Source: Fallopia convolvulus (taxonomy: Eukaryota > Streptophyta > Magnoliopsida > Caryophyllales > Polygonaceae). From it: a stretch of 64,000 bases of DNA. Shown piece after piece: positions 21,642 through 31,761 of the stretch (position 1 is the stretch's first letter; each line of letters begins with the position of its first letter). Where the stretch lies: the NCBI GenBank assembly GCA_964016875.1, contig OZ024728.1, positions 28,567,328 to 28,631,327 of the forward strand, read 5' to 3'. Under the pieces are notes generated by a model, which was given only the letters and a program-made list of their open reading frames with translations, was not told where the DNA came from and searched no databases. A program made the translations under genes and the position numbers.

Positions 21642-21769
21642 AGTCTAAGTGCATTGAGTGCCAATTTGGTGAGTTTCTTGTGTTTTGGTAGTGATTTGGG
21701 TGAGGGAATAGCCCAAACCCTTTGTTTGTTTTTGATTTGTTTTGGTTTGTGTCTTTGTTTCGTAGGTGT

Positions 21770-24739
21770 ATGCTAGCTCGTTCCTACCGAGGAACACTTG
21801 AGCTTGAGTTTGTAAGTGATCCGGAAAGTATTCTCAAGGAAGCCCGAAGAAGGAAAAGGATGGAGAATCAAGCTCTCCATGTTGATGAGGAGTTGGCTCA
21901 ACTTAGGGCCGAAATGGCTAGATTGCAAGTCGAGAAGGACAATCAAGAGGCGGTGGCAAGAAGAGAACGGGAGCAACGGATGAGAGCCGAGGCTCAACTC
22001 AACGCTCTACCCCGGAATGCACGCCAATACATGCATCCGGAGTTGAGGGTACCCGAGCCGGCTATTGTGCTTCCCGAGGTTGCCAAGAATTTTGAGATCA
22101 AGACGCAATTCATCTCCCTCATCAAGCGTGATCAATTCGAGGGCCGTCCACATGAGTGTCCCATAGAGCACATCAAACGCTTTGTGGACATGTGTGAGAC
22201 GATCTCTACCGACGAGGAGACATTGGAGTATGTGCTTCTAAAGGCGTTCAAATGGTCACTTGGGGGTAAGGCCACACATTGGCTCGAGAGCCAAGCTCCT
22301 AGGTCAATCACAACTTGGAAGACACTCTATGACGCTTTCTTGATGAAGTTCTTCCCGCCCTCAAAGACAACCGAGTTAAGAAGGAAGATTGCAAGCTTTC
22401 AACAAGGTCCGAATGAGCCCCTCTTCGAAGCATGGGACCGTTTCAAGGAGATGTTGCGCCAATGTCCTACTCATGGCCAACAACCATATGTGCTTCAAGA
22501 CATCTTTTTCCAAGGCATCAATCCGGTAACGAAGGACAAGATCAATCTCCACACCGATTGTGGGTTCATAGACTTGACACCGGATCAAGCTTGGGAGCTA
22601 CTTGACAAGCTATCCGATTATGAGGCCATGTATGGGGTGAGTCAAGCTAGCAAGGAGGTGAAAGTTCAAGGTGAAGGTGCAAGGAAGTTATATGATCCAA
22701 AGGGAGAAGACATTGATAGGGATGTGAAGCTCCAATTCCTTGAAGGTGAAGTGAGCAAGCTTAAGAGGCAAGTCCACTACTACAAGCAAAATGCTAGAGC
22801 TTGTGAGGAGTGTGGATCCTTTGCACATGCTACACAAGTTTGTCCGAATGAGAGCCAAGTGCGCTTGGCCGAGCGAATTGAGGAGGCAAACTATGTTCGA
22901 GGAAATTTCGGTGGAAGAGGCAACTTCAACAATGGTGGTAATGGCCGGTGGAACAACGGTCAAGCTCAAGGTTACAACAACAACTTCAACCAAAACGAGC
23001 CAAGGGCGCCACCACCACCATATAAACCACCGGGATTCAATGAGTTACAAACATTTGCTCAAGAGATGAGAGATGGGTTCAAGGAGATGAGGACCCAATT
23101 CAATGAGTTTGGTGCATGGAGGAGGCAAGTCGACAATCAATTTGCTCAAATTGCGACTCAAGCCCCGAGAGAGAATGGGAGACTTCCGGGCCGACCCGAG
23201 GAGAATCCTCGAGCTCAAAACAATCAAAATGAAGTCCGAGCAATTGGATTGAGAAGTGGCCGAAACCTACCCGAGCCATACGTGCCTAAGAAGAATGAAG
23301 AGAGTCGGACCAACTTACCCAGCAAGTCGGGTCCGATATTCCCCGAAGTCGACCCAGCAAGAAGATCGACTCCTTCACCACGGACCGAGGTCGAGAGCAA
23401 CTCGGGACCGACATACACAGACCTCGATCCAACTCCTCTGTCCAGGACCGAGATTCACAACATCGGGCCCGACATGGTGCCCAAGTCGGTCCAACCAGGA
23501 AGTGTTGCAAATGAAGTAGGGAAGTCCAAAGAAGTTGATCCAAGCAAGATTCAAGGTTCAACAATTCTTCCATATCCCTCGAAGAAGCCGAAAGATGTTG
23601 TTGAGAAAAAGTTCAAGAGGTTTCTCGAACTCTTGCAAGGCTTGAACATCTCTATCCCGTTCACCGATGCATTGAGTGAGATGCCATCTTATGCCAAGTT
23701 TTTAAAGGAGATTTTGAGCAAGAAGAGGTCCATAGTTGAAATGCAAGATGAGGTCAAGACCTTGGAGTTACCGCAAAAGCTAGGAGATCCCGGTCGTTTT
23801 GCTATAACCATTGGTGTGGGGTCCCAAAATTTCCAAGCCTTATGTGACCTTGGGGCAAGTGTTTCGGTGATGCCCGCTAGCATTTGGAGAAGAGCAAATT
23901 TGGGTGAAATGGAGCCGGCCGATATGTCCCTAACTATGGCCGACGGTTCCATCATCAAGGCTAAGGGAATATTGGATGACGTGCCGGTGCGAGTTGGAAA
24001 GTACTTTGTCCCCGATGATTTCGTGATCTTGGACATGCACGAGGACCCCTTGGTCCCAATAATCTTAGGAAGACCATTCTTAGCTACGGCGGGGGCAAGG
24101 TTTGATGTCAAAAACGGCAAGGTTTCCTTTGAGATTGGTGAAGAAAAGGTCGATTTTCACTTCAACAAGGCCTTGAATGAGCCGGACGCCTTGGCTATCC
24201 TCAAACTTGAAGAGAGTGCCAAGAGAAAAGGTGAAGAAGTGGAAGTTGCTAGAGAAGTCGTTGCATTAAGGGGTGATGAAAGCTTCAATGAACAAATACA
24301 AGCAAGGGAGTTGTTGGAGCAAATTGAGGATCAAGATGAGTCAAGGATCAATGCTAGCTCAAGAAGAAATGAAGAGTATCCTTACTTATATCCTTTTGAT
24401 GTTGGTGATGACCACAATTCTTCCCAAACTTTTGATTCCTACATTTGTTTAAGTGATTTGAAAGATGACTTAGGAGACTCCTACATTTGCCTTAGTGACT
24501 TGAAAGATGAATTGGTAGAATCTCCTAGGAATTCTTTGGATAACTTTGGTGTAGGAAAAGAGGAACATGATGGAGCAAGTAAGGAGAAGAAATCTCATCC
24601 GTTGGAGGAGTATGATAAGATAGGCCCGAGATCGGAGAGCCATGCCTATGTAGACCATCGTTGGTGGTTTTATGGGTATGAAGGCAATGGGAATGGGCAT
24701 AACAATGGCGAGCAATTCACCGTGTTTCACCCGCCATAA
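21770..24739 (+). CDS. Intact gag-protease polyprotein of element F (989 aa)
   Basis: The start is placed at 21770 (MLARSYRGTLEL) because it lines up with the start of the element B homologue; the frame is open upstream to 21722. A coiled, Arg/Glu-rich N-terminus (residues 30-85) is followed by the Gag core (about 90-290: MHPELRVPEPAIVLPE, WLESQAPRSITTW, MLRQCPTHGQQPYVLQ). The zinc knuckle is CEECGSFAHATQVC (CX2CX4HX4C). A Gly/Asn-rich linker and a Ser/Pro-rich linker come next. The retropepsin-like domain has LGDPGRFAITIGVG, LCDLGASVSVMPASIW and LGRPFLATAGA. The linker DNA (23300-23500) carries TCGGGCCCGA-type palindromes. The C-terminal tail is acidic with no known domain. The intact frame suggests it still makes particles but relies on another element for reverse transcription. 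Confidence 0.92.
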   Translation: MLARSYRGTLELEFVSDPESILKEARRRKRMENQALHVDEELAQLRAEMARLQVEKDNQEAVARREREQRMRAEAQLNALPRNARQYMHPELRVPEPAIVLPEVAKNFEIKTQFISLIKRDQFEGRPHECPIEHIKRFVDMCETISTDEETLEYVLLKAFKWSLGGKATHWLESQAPRSITTWKTLYDAFLMKFFPPSKTTELRRKIASFQQGPNEPLFEAWDRFKEMLRQCPTHGQQPYVLQDIFFQGINPVTKDKINLHTDCGFIDLTPDQAWELLDKLSDYEAMYGVSQASKEVKVQGEGARKLYDPKGEDIDRDVKLQFLEGEVSKLKRQVHYYKQNARACEECGSFAHATQVCPNESQVRLAERIEEANYVRGNFGGRGNFNNGGNGRWNNGQAQGYNNNFNQNEPRAPPPPYKPPGFNELQTFAQEMRDGFKEMRTQFNEFGAWRRQVDNQFAQIATQAPRENGRLPGRPEENPRAQNNQNEVRAIGLRSGRNLPEPYVPKKNEESRTNLPSKSGPIFPEVDPARRSTPSPRTEVESNSGPTYTDLDPTPLSRTEIHNIGPDMVPKSVQPGSVANEVGKSKEVDPSKIQGSTILPYPSKKPKDVVEKKFKRFLELLQGLNISIPFTDALSEMPSYAKFLKEILSKKRSIVEMQDEVKTLELPQKLGDPGRFAITIGVGSQNFQALCDLGASVSVMPASIWRRANLGEMEPADMSLTMADGSIIKAKGILDDVPVRVGKYFVPDDFVILDMHEDPLVPIILGRPFLATAGARFDVKNGKVSFEIGEEKVDFHFNKALNEPDALAILKLEESAKRKGEEVEVAREVVALRGDESFNEQIQARELLEQIEDQDESRINASSRRNEEYPYLYPFDVGDDHNSSQTFDSYICLSDLKDDLGDSYICLSDLKDELVESPRNSLDNFGVGKEEHDGASKEKKSHPLEEYDKIGPRSESHAYVDHRWWFYGYEGNGNGHNNGEQFTVFHPP

Positions 24740-26997
24740 GGTTGAGGTTAGGAAGTCAAGCTAGTGACTCTAAACGAGCGCTTCTCGGGAGGCAACCCGA
24801 GCTAGTAGCTTTTTTTTCGTAATTTTAGTTTGATTTTTCTTAGTTTAGCCTAGCTTTTCCCTAACCAATGTCTATCTAGTGTTTTGTGGATTTATGGTGT
24901 CGTGCATTCTTTAAAGTTGTGTAGGATTTGAGGTGAAATATTTAAATGGAAATATGGGAAAGAAGTTGCAAGAGGATGGAGTAAAATTGGTGACCCGAAT
25001 ACTCCCACATCGAGCCCAAGTAAGTCGGGCCCGACATACGGACGTCGGTCCATGAAGTCGGTCCAACTCGATTTGACTAGTTGGAATGCCAATTTTGCCC
25101 TTGACCTAATTTGTCCCTTTCCCCCATTAAATACCACCCCCCACCTACCTATCATCTTCATATCAACCACCACCATAAGACTTCTACCAAGAACAAGTGT
25201 ATGAGAGGGAGCGGCAAGCAAGGCTCCAAAGAGGACGTAGATGTGACAACCCCTTCGATTGATCCTATACATGCCATTGAAGAATAAGAAATTGTGAGCT
25301 TTTCATACTCTTCTCTCTTTCTTTTAATTTTTGATTTCCTTGTTTGATGGGGACATCAAAATTTTAAGTATGGGGTGGGGGTAAGTGTGTTCATGATTTC
25401 ACTTGTTTATGTTTGTTTATTATTTTGAGGATATTTAGTTTGTGTTTCTAGTTTGTATTTGGGATGTTTGCTTATTGGTTTGTGGAATGACACGGATGAT
25501 TAATTTGGTCTTGAATGGATTAGCTTTTGGTTTTAGAGAAATTTTTGCAAAAATCCATAAAAAAAAAAATTAAAAATTGTGTTAAAAAACAACAAAAAGA
25601 TTTTGTGTTTTGTAGGTTTTGGACTAGAAATTCCCATCTTAGATTGCCAAAATAAAAGCTAATGATGATGTGAGCATGTAAATTCCTTTGCATATTTTTG
25701 GATAGTTTAGCCTCTAAAATGATGTTGCTTTTGATGTGATCATGATATCTTGCTTGTTTTATTGAACATGTGAGTTCTAGGATGAGTTCTTATGCAACTA
25801 AGTATGAGTGACCCTTGTGAGATTGATTTTTGGCCATTTTAGGGATGCTTGTTCATATTTGCATATCCCTCATTTTTCTTGTGTGATTAGCTCATTCATG
25901 CTTAGTAAAACTTGCTATTGCGGTGTTTATCTATTTTCCGAGACCGTCATGAGAATTGTCCTAGCATGGTCACATTGATTTTGAACTTTATTCTTCTAGT
26001 CACATAAATGTTCCATATCCTACCATGAAGATAATCCTTTGTTTGTAGCCCCGTTCTAGCCTAAGCCTTTGTTTGAAACTCCTCAAAAATATTATTCCTA
26101 GCCTTATATGACTTGACCCTTATGGGATTGGACTTTAGAAGAGAGGTTTGGATTGTATTTGAAGAGTTGAGATTCTCTTGGGTTTAAGGGCAAAAGAATG
26201 GTGTTATGAATCATGTGGGTAGTGCATCTTTGTTGTACAAAAATGAAAAAAAGAAAGAAAAGGAAGAAAGAAAATGTTGGAAATGTAAAGTGGAATAAAG
26301 CAAGGAGCTTAAGTGAAGAAAATGGTCCGACCGAGTTACAAGCAACATCGGGCCCGATGTCATAAGAAAGTCGGTCCAAATGTAGAAAGTGTTGAAAATC
26401 CAACAAAAAGCATAAGAGCAAAGATGAAGTGGAATGTTAAGTAAAATTTTGGGTTGAAAGGAAAATGTTAAGTCTTTTGGGTGAGTGTGAAAGTAATTGT
26501 GGAATTTTGGTGAAGTTGGTGAGAGTTTAGGTTGTTCAATCCCCATTGAAAGCACCACAAGACCAAATAATTCCCACCTTGAAAAATACCAAAAGCCCCA
26601 TTACAACCCGACCGAATGGAACCTCATTGAGGACCTCCATTGAGCCAAGTTCGAAATTCTTTGTGTACTTTGCATTAGGCATCTCTAGGTGGAGGAATTG
26701 GTGATATTAGCTTCAATAGTAAAGTCTTTACTTGCATGATTTTTGAGCTTGAGTGTTCATTGCTAAACCCAAACACATGATGAGTAATACACATTCACAT
26801 ATCCCTAAAGTGAGGCTTAGTTGCATTAACTTTATTCCTTGGAACACTTAATCAGGTGTGATGATGTAATCTTGCTTGAATATCGATCACTTGTGCTTAA
26901 AATGTGTTTTCATACGAGGCTTTACTTGAAGATTATGTTTCGGTCTTGCTTACATTGTTATTGCTTGAGGACAAACAAGTTTAAGTATGGGGTATTT
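24740..26997 (+). other. Non-coding tail of element F
   Basis: No credible ORF is present. It shares small blocks with elements A and B: AAGTATGGGGTGGGGG near 25367, ATTACAACCCGACCGAATGG near 26600, hairpin TTGCTTGAGGACAAACAA (26961-26978) and AAGTATGGGGTATTT at the LTR edge. TCGGGCCCGA occurs at 25025 and 26348. Confidence 0.75.
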
Positions 26998-28445
26998 TGA
27001 TGTCTCTCTATTTGGTGGTATTTTTATATGTGATTTCCTTTGTAAATATGTTTCTTTTTCCCCTTTTCTTGTGTGTTTTGTTCCTTTTTAGCTTAGTTCC
27101 CGTATTTCTATGAGATTCGGAGACTATGCGCATTTTATGTGTTTTGTAGGTAATTTGGCATGGATCAAGGGTCGTTTTGAAGGAGAGTCGAGACATGGAG
27201 CAAGGACCGAGCTAAAGAGGGAAAGAGAGGAGCAAGCCATGAAGAAGAATAAGAGGAAAGCCAACAAGAAGAAGGTGGAACGAGGTTCGGACCGAGTTGC
27301 AACCAACCTCGGGCCCGACTTTGAAGTCTCCAACCTCGGACCGAGATGCACAGTAACTCGGGCCCGAGGTCCTCCGTGTCGATCCGAGTCGGTCACCGAA
27401 CTACTTGGGCTCCAAGGCACGAAATTGTGGACTTCCACTTTTGCCCCTCATTTAATCCATAAAAGGCCCTCTTGTCTTCTAATTTAGGGGTTCCAAAAGA
27501 GGGGGGTTCCCACACACACACAAAAAGGGGGCTCTCCCACAAAGGGGGGGGGGTTCCAAGGGAGCCAAGAGGATTCTTGGAGAGCAAGGAGGAAGGAGAG
27601 GAGAAGGAGAAGAGAGAGAATCGGCCAAGGGAGAGGAAGATTGATAGGTTTGGTTGATAGATTAGCTTTGCTTGTTTTGATCTTGTGGATTTAGAAACCC
27701 TTGATTGGAATTTGTGGATTGCTTTTGATTTGAATGAAACTTTGCTTTGTTTTGAGATTGATGATGTTGATTGCTTTCCCTTTTGATTTGTTTGCTTTCT
27801 TTGTTTGCCACATGGAGTAGATCTACTTGATCTTGGGTTATGGGGGAAAACCCTAGCTAGGTTTGGGCTAGAAACCCCAATTCCATAGCCTTGAGTGATT
27901 GATCTAAGGAACCCACTCTACATAGAGCTACAATTCCTTGCGAAGGTCGGGAATCAAGGCTTGAGATTGGCAAAGTAGCGAAAGTGAACATGTGTCAATC
28001 TCAAGACCTTGCTTCGAAGGGGATTTCCCCAATGATCGATGTGTAGAAGTGGTTGGAACGAGGGCGAAAGCACTCGATCCTAGTCCGATCATCACTCATT
28101 GCTTGAATTGGGGTGGATAAGCCTTAATCTACTAGAGAAGGAACCCAAAAGCCCAAGATCTACTTTTAATCTTTGAAGTTCGACAAACCCAGCTACCTCG
28201 GGCCCGACTTACCCTACGTCGGTCCCGACTTCCTCTTGTCGCCAACATCGGGCCCGACGTGACCTCTGTGTCGGTCCCGACTGTTTTCTTTGTTTTCCTT
28301 TGTTTATGCTCTCCTTTCTAGCTCCCTAGTATCTAGGCACATCGATCGAGTAGACTTCCCGAGTGTTCGACACCCACCACGTACTACAACGGGGTCGGGT
28401 TATAAATTGTATCTCTTGACCCTCGCACACCGAGAGAGGCGATCA
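26998..28445 (+). repeat. 3' LTR of element F (1448 bp)
   Basis: Nearly identical to 20167-21617. The G run is 10 here against 13, which accounts for the 3-bp length difference. It is followed by CCAGG. Confidence 0.95.
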
Positions 28446-28450
28446 CCAGG

Positions 28451-29146
28451 CGGCCGGAACAAAGCGACCTCCGCCGGAAATGGTCGCCAAAGAAGCCCCA
28501 CCGCAAACGGTCACCTTATTCATGAGTCGTTTGAAAGTAGGAGTTTTTTGTTTGAAATTGGAGGTTGTGAAGTAAGAAATTTGGGATTGAGAAGCTCAAA
28601 CATACATTGATAAAGAGATTTAAGGGATGAATTGGTTGAAGATAGGATCTGGCATAAAATTGATGGTGTTGAATTAGGTTTTTGATGGCGGCGGCAAGGG
28701 CAACTTTCATTTTGGACAAGTTATTTATTAACTTAGTTTTAAGGAAAGAAGGACTTTGAATCTACATTTGAGTTATTTGTATGTAAACTTAGACAATCAT
28801 ATATTAATATGTACATATGAATTTTATAAGATTTAATATTGTAAATATTTATTGCTTATATGTGTTAGTAGTAAAGTAGAAGAGAATTCACCCTGTACAT
28901 TGCACCGGGTTTGTTTTCCTAGTAAATGGAAATTTTGTATTCACTATTCAGCCTTACCCGTGATCCGTGAATCAGATGATCTTGGTATGCATTGGTTTCC
29001 AGAATCTACGAATAATTTGTTTGCATCGGCAATTCCATACCCTTCTCCGTTTGTGTCCATTTCCCTTCCCAACCTAAGAAGGTTACAAAATAATAGAACA
29101 CAAAAAGAAGCATCAAATCGAATCGGATCATTGTGAAGAACAAATA
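28451..29146. other. Flank of element F and upstream region of the inositol transporter
   Basis: 28451 resumes the segment cut by element F. From about 28740 it becomes AT-rich and leads to the transporter ATG at 29147. I see no other gene. A convincing TATA box could not be fixed. Confidence 0.5.
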
Positions 29147-31520
29147 ATGGTGGAAGTTGGGCCTACTAAAGTTGACAGAACACAATTCACAGAATGCTTC
29201 AGCACTGTATTCAAAAACCCTTACATCCTCCGCCTCGCCCTCTGCGCCGGCATCGGCGGCCTCCTCTTCGGTTATGATACAGGTAACACTTCATATCATG
29301 GCAAGCTAATACAATTTCATAAACAGAATCAGTAAATAATGAATCCAATTGTATTAATGTCTATAATGTTAATGCATATGGAGGATTACCCATATGGCCA
29401 TATACCGAATGGAAAATGATAGTACTAGATCTCGAGTTTTCGCAGGCGCATTTCCTAATGCGTTCTACTGTTATAATTTATGATTGTAGGAGTCATCTCC
29501 GGAGCTCTTCTATACATAAAGGAAGACTTTGAATCGGTTAACCGCAATACAATCCTACAAGAAACCATAGTAGCAATGGCAGTGGCAGGAGCGATCATAG
29601 GAGCGGGGGTAGGCGGGTGGCTAAATGATTGGATGGGGCGAAAGGGAGCCATCATGATAGCCGATGCACTCTTCTTTATAGGAGCCATTGTCATGGCAAC
29701 GGCCCCAACCCCGGGTGTGATCATAGCTGGAAGGGTAATCATTGGACTCGGGGTCGGAATGGCATCTATGACTTGCCCTCTCTACATTTCCGAGACTTCT
29801 CCTAGCCGGATTCGTGGAGCTCTTGTTAGTACCAACGGCTTCCTCCTCACCGGAGGCCAGTTCTTGGCTTATCTTATTAATCTTGGTTTTACGAGGGTGA
29901 AGGGAACTTGGCGATGGATGCTTGGCGTGGCTGCTCTTCCAGCACTTTTGCAGCTGGTCTTGATGTTCACATTGCCCGAGTCCCCTCGGTGGCTTTATAG
30001 GAAGGTACATTCATTATATACAATTGAATTGCCCTATTCTCTTCCAATGTTCTTAAAAACGCTAGGCAGATGCTGGGCGACGAGAGGGACTGCCTAGTGC
30101 CTAGACGGCCTGAACAGTGGCCTTGACGATCCTAGACATGTACCTAGGCGGGCCTAGACGGGTACCTAGGCGGCCTGGACGGCTAGGCGGTCTAGGACCT
30201 TCTAGCGCCTAGGCAGGGCCTAGAAGGGATTTTTAGAACAGTGTTCCCTTCACTCTTAAGAGTTGAAAAGACATCTCAAACATACATTATATGAAATGTG
30301 GAACAGGGCAAGACAAGCGAGGCAGAGGCCATCTTATCAAGAATCCACCCAGCTGAGCTCGTCCAAGCTGAGATTGAAGCCTTAAAGCAATCAGTCGAAT
30401 CAGAAATAGCAGAGGAGGGCGAGATTGGGAAAGGAAGCTTGAGCAATAAAATCTCAAGAGCCTTGAAAAGCAAGGTTTTCAGGAGAGGCCTAACGGCGGG
30501 GGTCATCGTCCAAGTGGCCCAGCAATTTGTAGGAATCAACACCGTCATGTACTATAGCCCGACCATAGTTCAACTCGCTGGATTCGCGTCTAATCAGACG
30601 GCTCTTGCACTCTCACTCGTCACCTCGGGACTCAATGCAGTAGGATCCATAGTCAGCATGCTGTTTGTGGATAGGTATGGGCGGAGGAGGCTGATGATTG
30701 TGTCCATGATTGGAATCATTACCTGTCTCATCGTGCTAGCCGGCCTTTTCTACCAAACCGCACACACTTCTCCTAGAGTCAGCTATGCCGAGTCCACGCA
30801 TTTCGGGGTGAACTCGACATGCCAATCTTACTTGACTGCCCAAGACGCCGGAGGTTGGAGTTGCATGACCTGCTTGAAGGCCCCGTCGCATTGCGCCTTC
30901 TGTGCCCACTCTAGCAATGAGGTACATACACACTCATTCTCTTATGTCAGTTTTTTCTTGGAAATTTTACTTTTGGTTTATAAAGTAATTATTATTGTGG
31001 TGATGTGTGTGAACAGAGGCTACCAGGGGCGTGCATTTCTGAATCGAGTGCGACAAAGAAGGAATGTAAAGCCGAAGACAGGACTTACTACACGGAAGGG
31101 TGCCCAAGCAAGCTCGGATTTCTGGCCATAATCCTGCTAGGAGCCTACATAATCTCGTATTCTCCTGGAATGGGAACCGCTCCGTGGATCGTAAACTCAG
31201 AGATCTACCCTTTGAGGTACAGAGGAATTGGGGGAGGCTTTGCTGCAGTGTCAAACTGGTGCTCAAACTTGCTTGTTAGTGAGACGTTCTTGACGCTGAC
31301 CGAGCATTTGGGTTCGTCGGGTACTTTTCTATTGTTTGCGGGGGTCTCGTTTGGGATGCTTATTCTCATCTTCTTCTTTGTTCCCGAGACGAAAGGTTTG
31401 CCCATTGAGCAAGTGGAGCATATGCTTGACAAGGGGTTCAAGCCGAGATTGTTTGGTTGCTGTGGTGAGAGAGATCATGGACCAGGGAGAGAAGAAGAGG
31501 AGGTGATGGAAGAAAACTGA
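29147..31520 (+). CDS. INT2: Inositol transporter 2-like (plasma-membrane H+/inositol symporter)
   Basis: Exons 29147-29282, 29490-30004, 30307-30921 and 31017-31520 join in frame to 589 aa; all introns are GT-AG. It is a major facilitator protein with 12 expected membrane segments. Motifs in order: AGIGGLLFGYDTGVISGAL in TM1, NDWMGRKGA after TM2, PLYISETSPSRIRGAL, PESPRWLYRK at the end of the N-half, QQFVGINTVMYYSPTI in TM7, VDRYGRRRLM, GMGTAPWIVNSEIYPLRYRG in TM10 and VPETKGL. A long Cys-rich extracellular loop (CMTCLKAPSHCAFC to EGCPSK) between TM9 and TM10 is the plexin-like insertion that separates INT2/INT4 from INT1. Its wording is nearest INT2, but INT4-like function is not excluded. 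It probably imports myo-inositol and related cyclitols with protons. It is convergent with FAH, 241 bp apart. Confidence 0.93.
30060..30235. repeat. CCTAGGCGG-rich cluster in intron 2 of the inositol transporter
   Basis: A GC-rich stretch reiterates CTAGGC/GCCTAG (for example CCTAGGCGG, GGCCTAGACGG and CTAGCGCCTAGGC), unlike the rest of the intron. It is probably a decayed repeat insertion; the family was not identified. Confidence 0.6.
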
Positions 31521-31761
31521 CTGTCTAGGGAGGATACAAATACAAGATTCTTACGTGCGCTTTGGTTTCCAGTTGTGAACAATAAGAATGTAAATTTCAT
31601 TTCTGGATCATGGCATTTAAGCAAACTCTGAAACAGGAGCCCCGATTTTTATTAAAGATAATAATAGTATAAGATAAGGGGTAGACTGTTTCCGTCCAGC
31701 ATTGAAATTCTAGAGGTACAAAAGCAACGGCTACTTCTTTCTATCCATCGACTGCGAAATC

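Larger units (their letters stand above)
20167..28445 (+). mobile_element. Element F: young gag-protease-only LTR retrotransposon
   Basis: It is 8279 bp, flanked by the exact duplication CCAGG (20162-20166, 28446-28450). Order: 5' LTR 20167-21617, primer site 21624-21641, gag-protease ORF 21770-24739, non-coding tail 24740-26997, 3' LTR 26998-28445. By eye the LTRs differ at only three bases and in the length of one G run, so insertion was very recent. No RT, RNase H, integrase or ATHILA ORF is present. The primer site and gag place it near Athila. It fits the class of terminal-repeat elements with only a GAG domain (TR-GAG). Confidence 0.95.
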
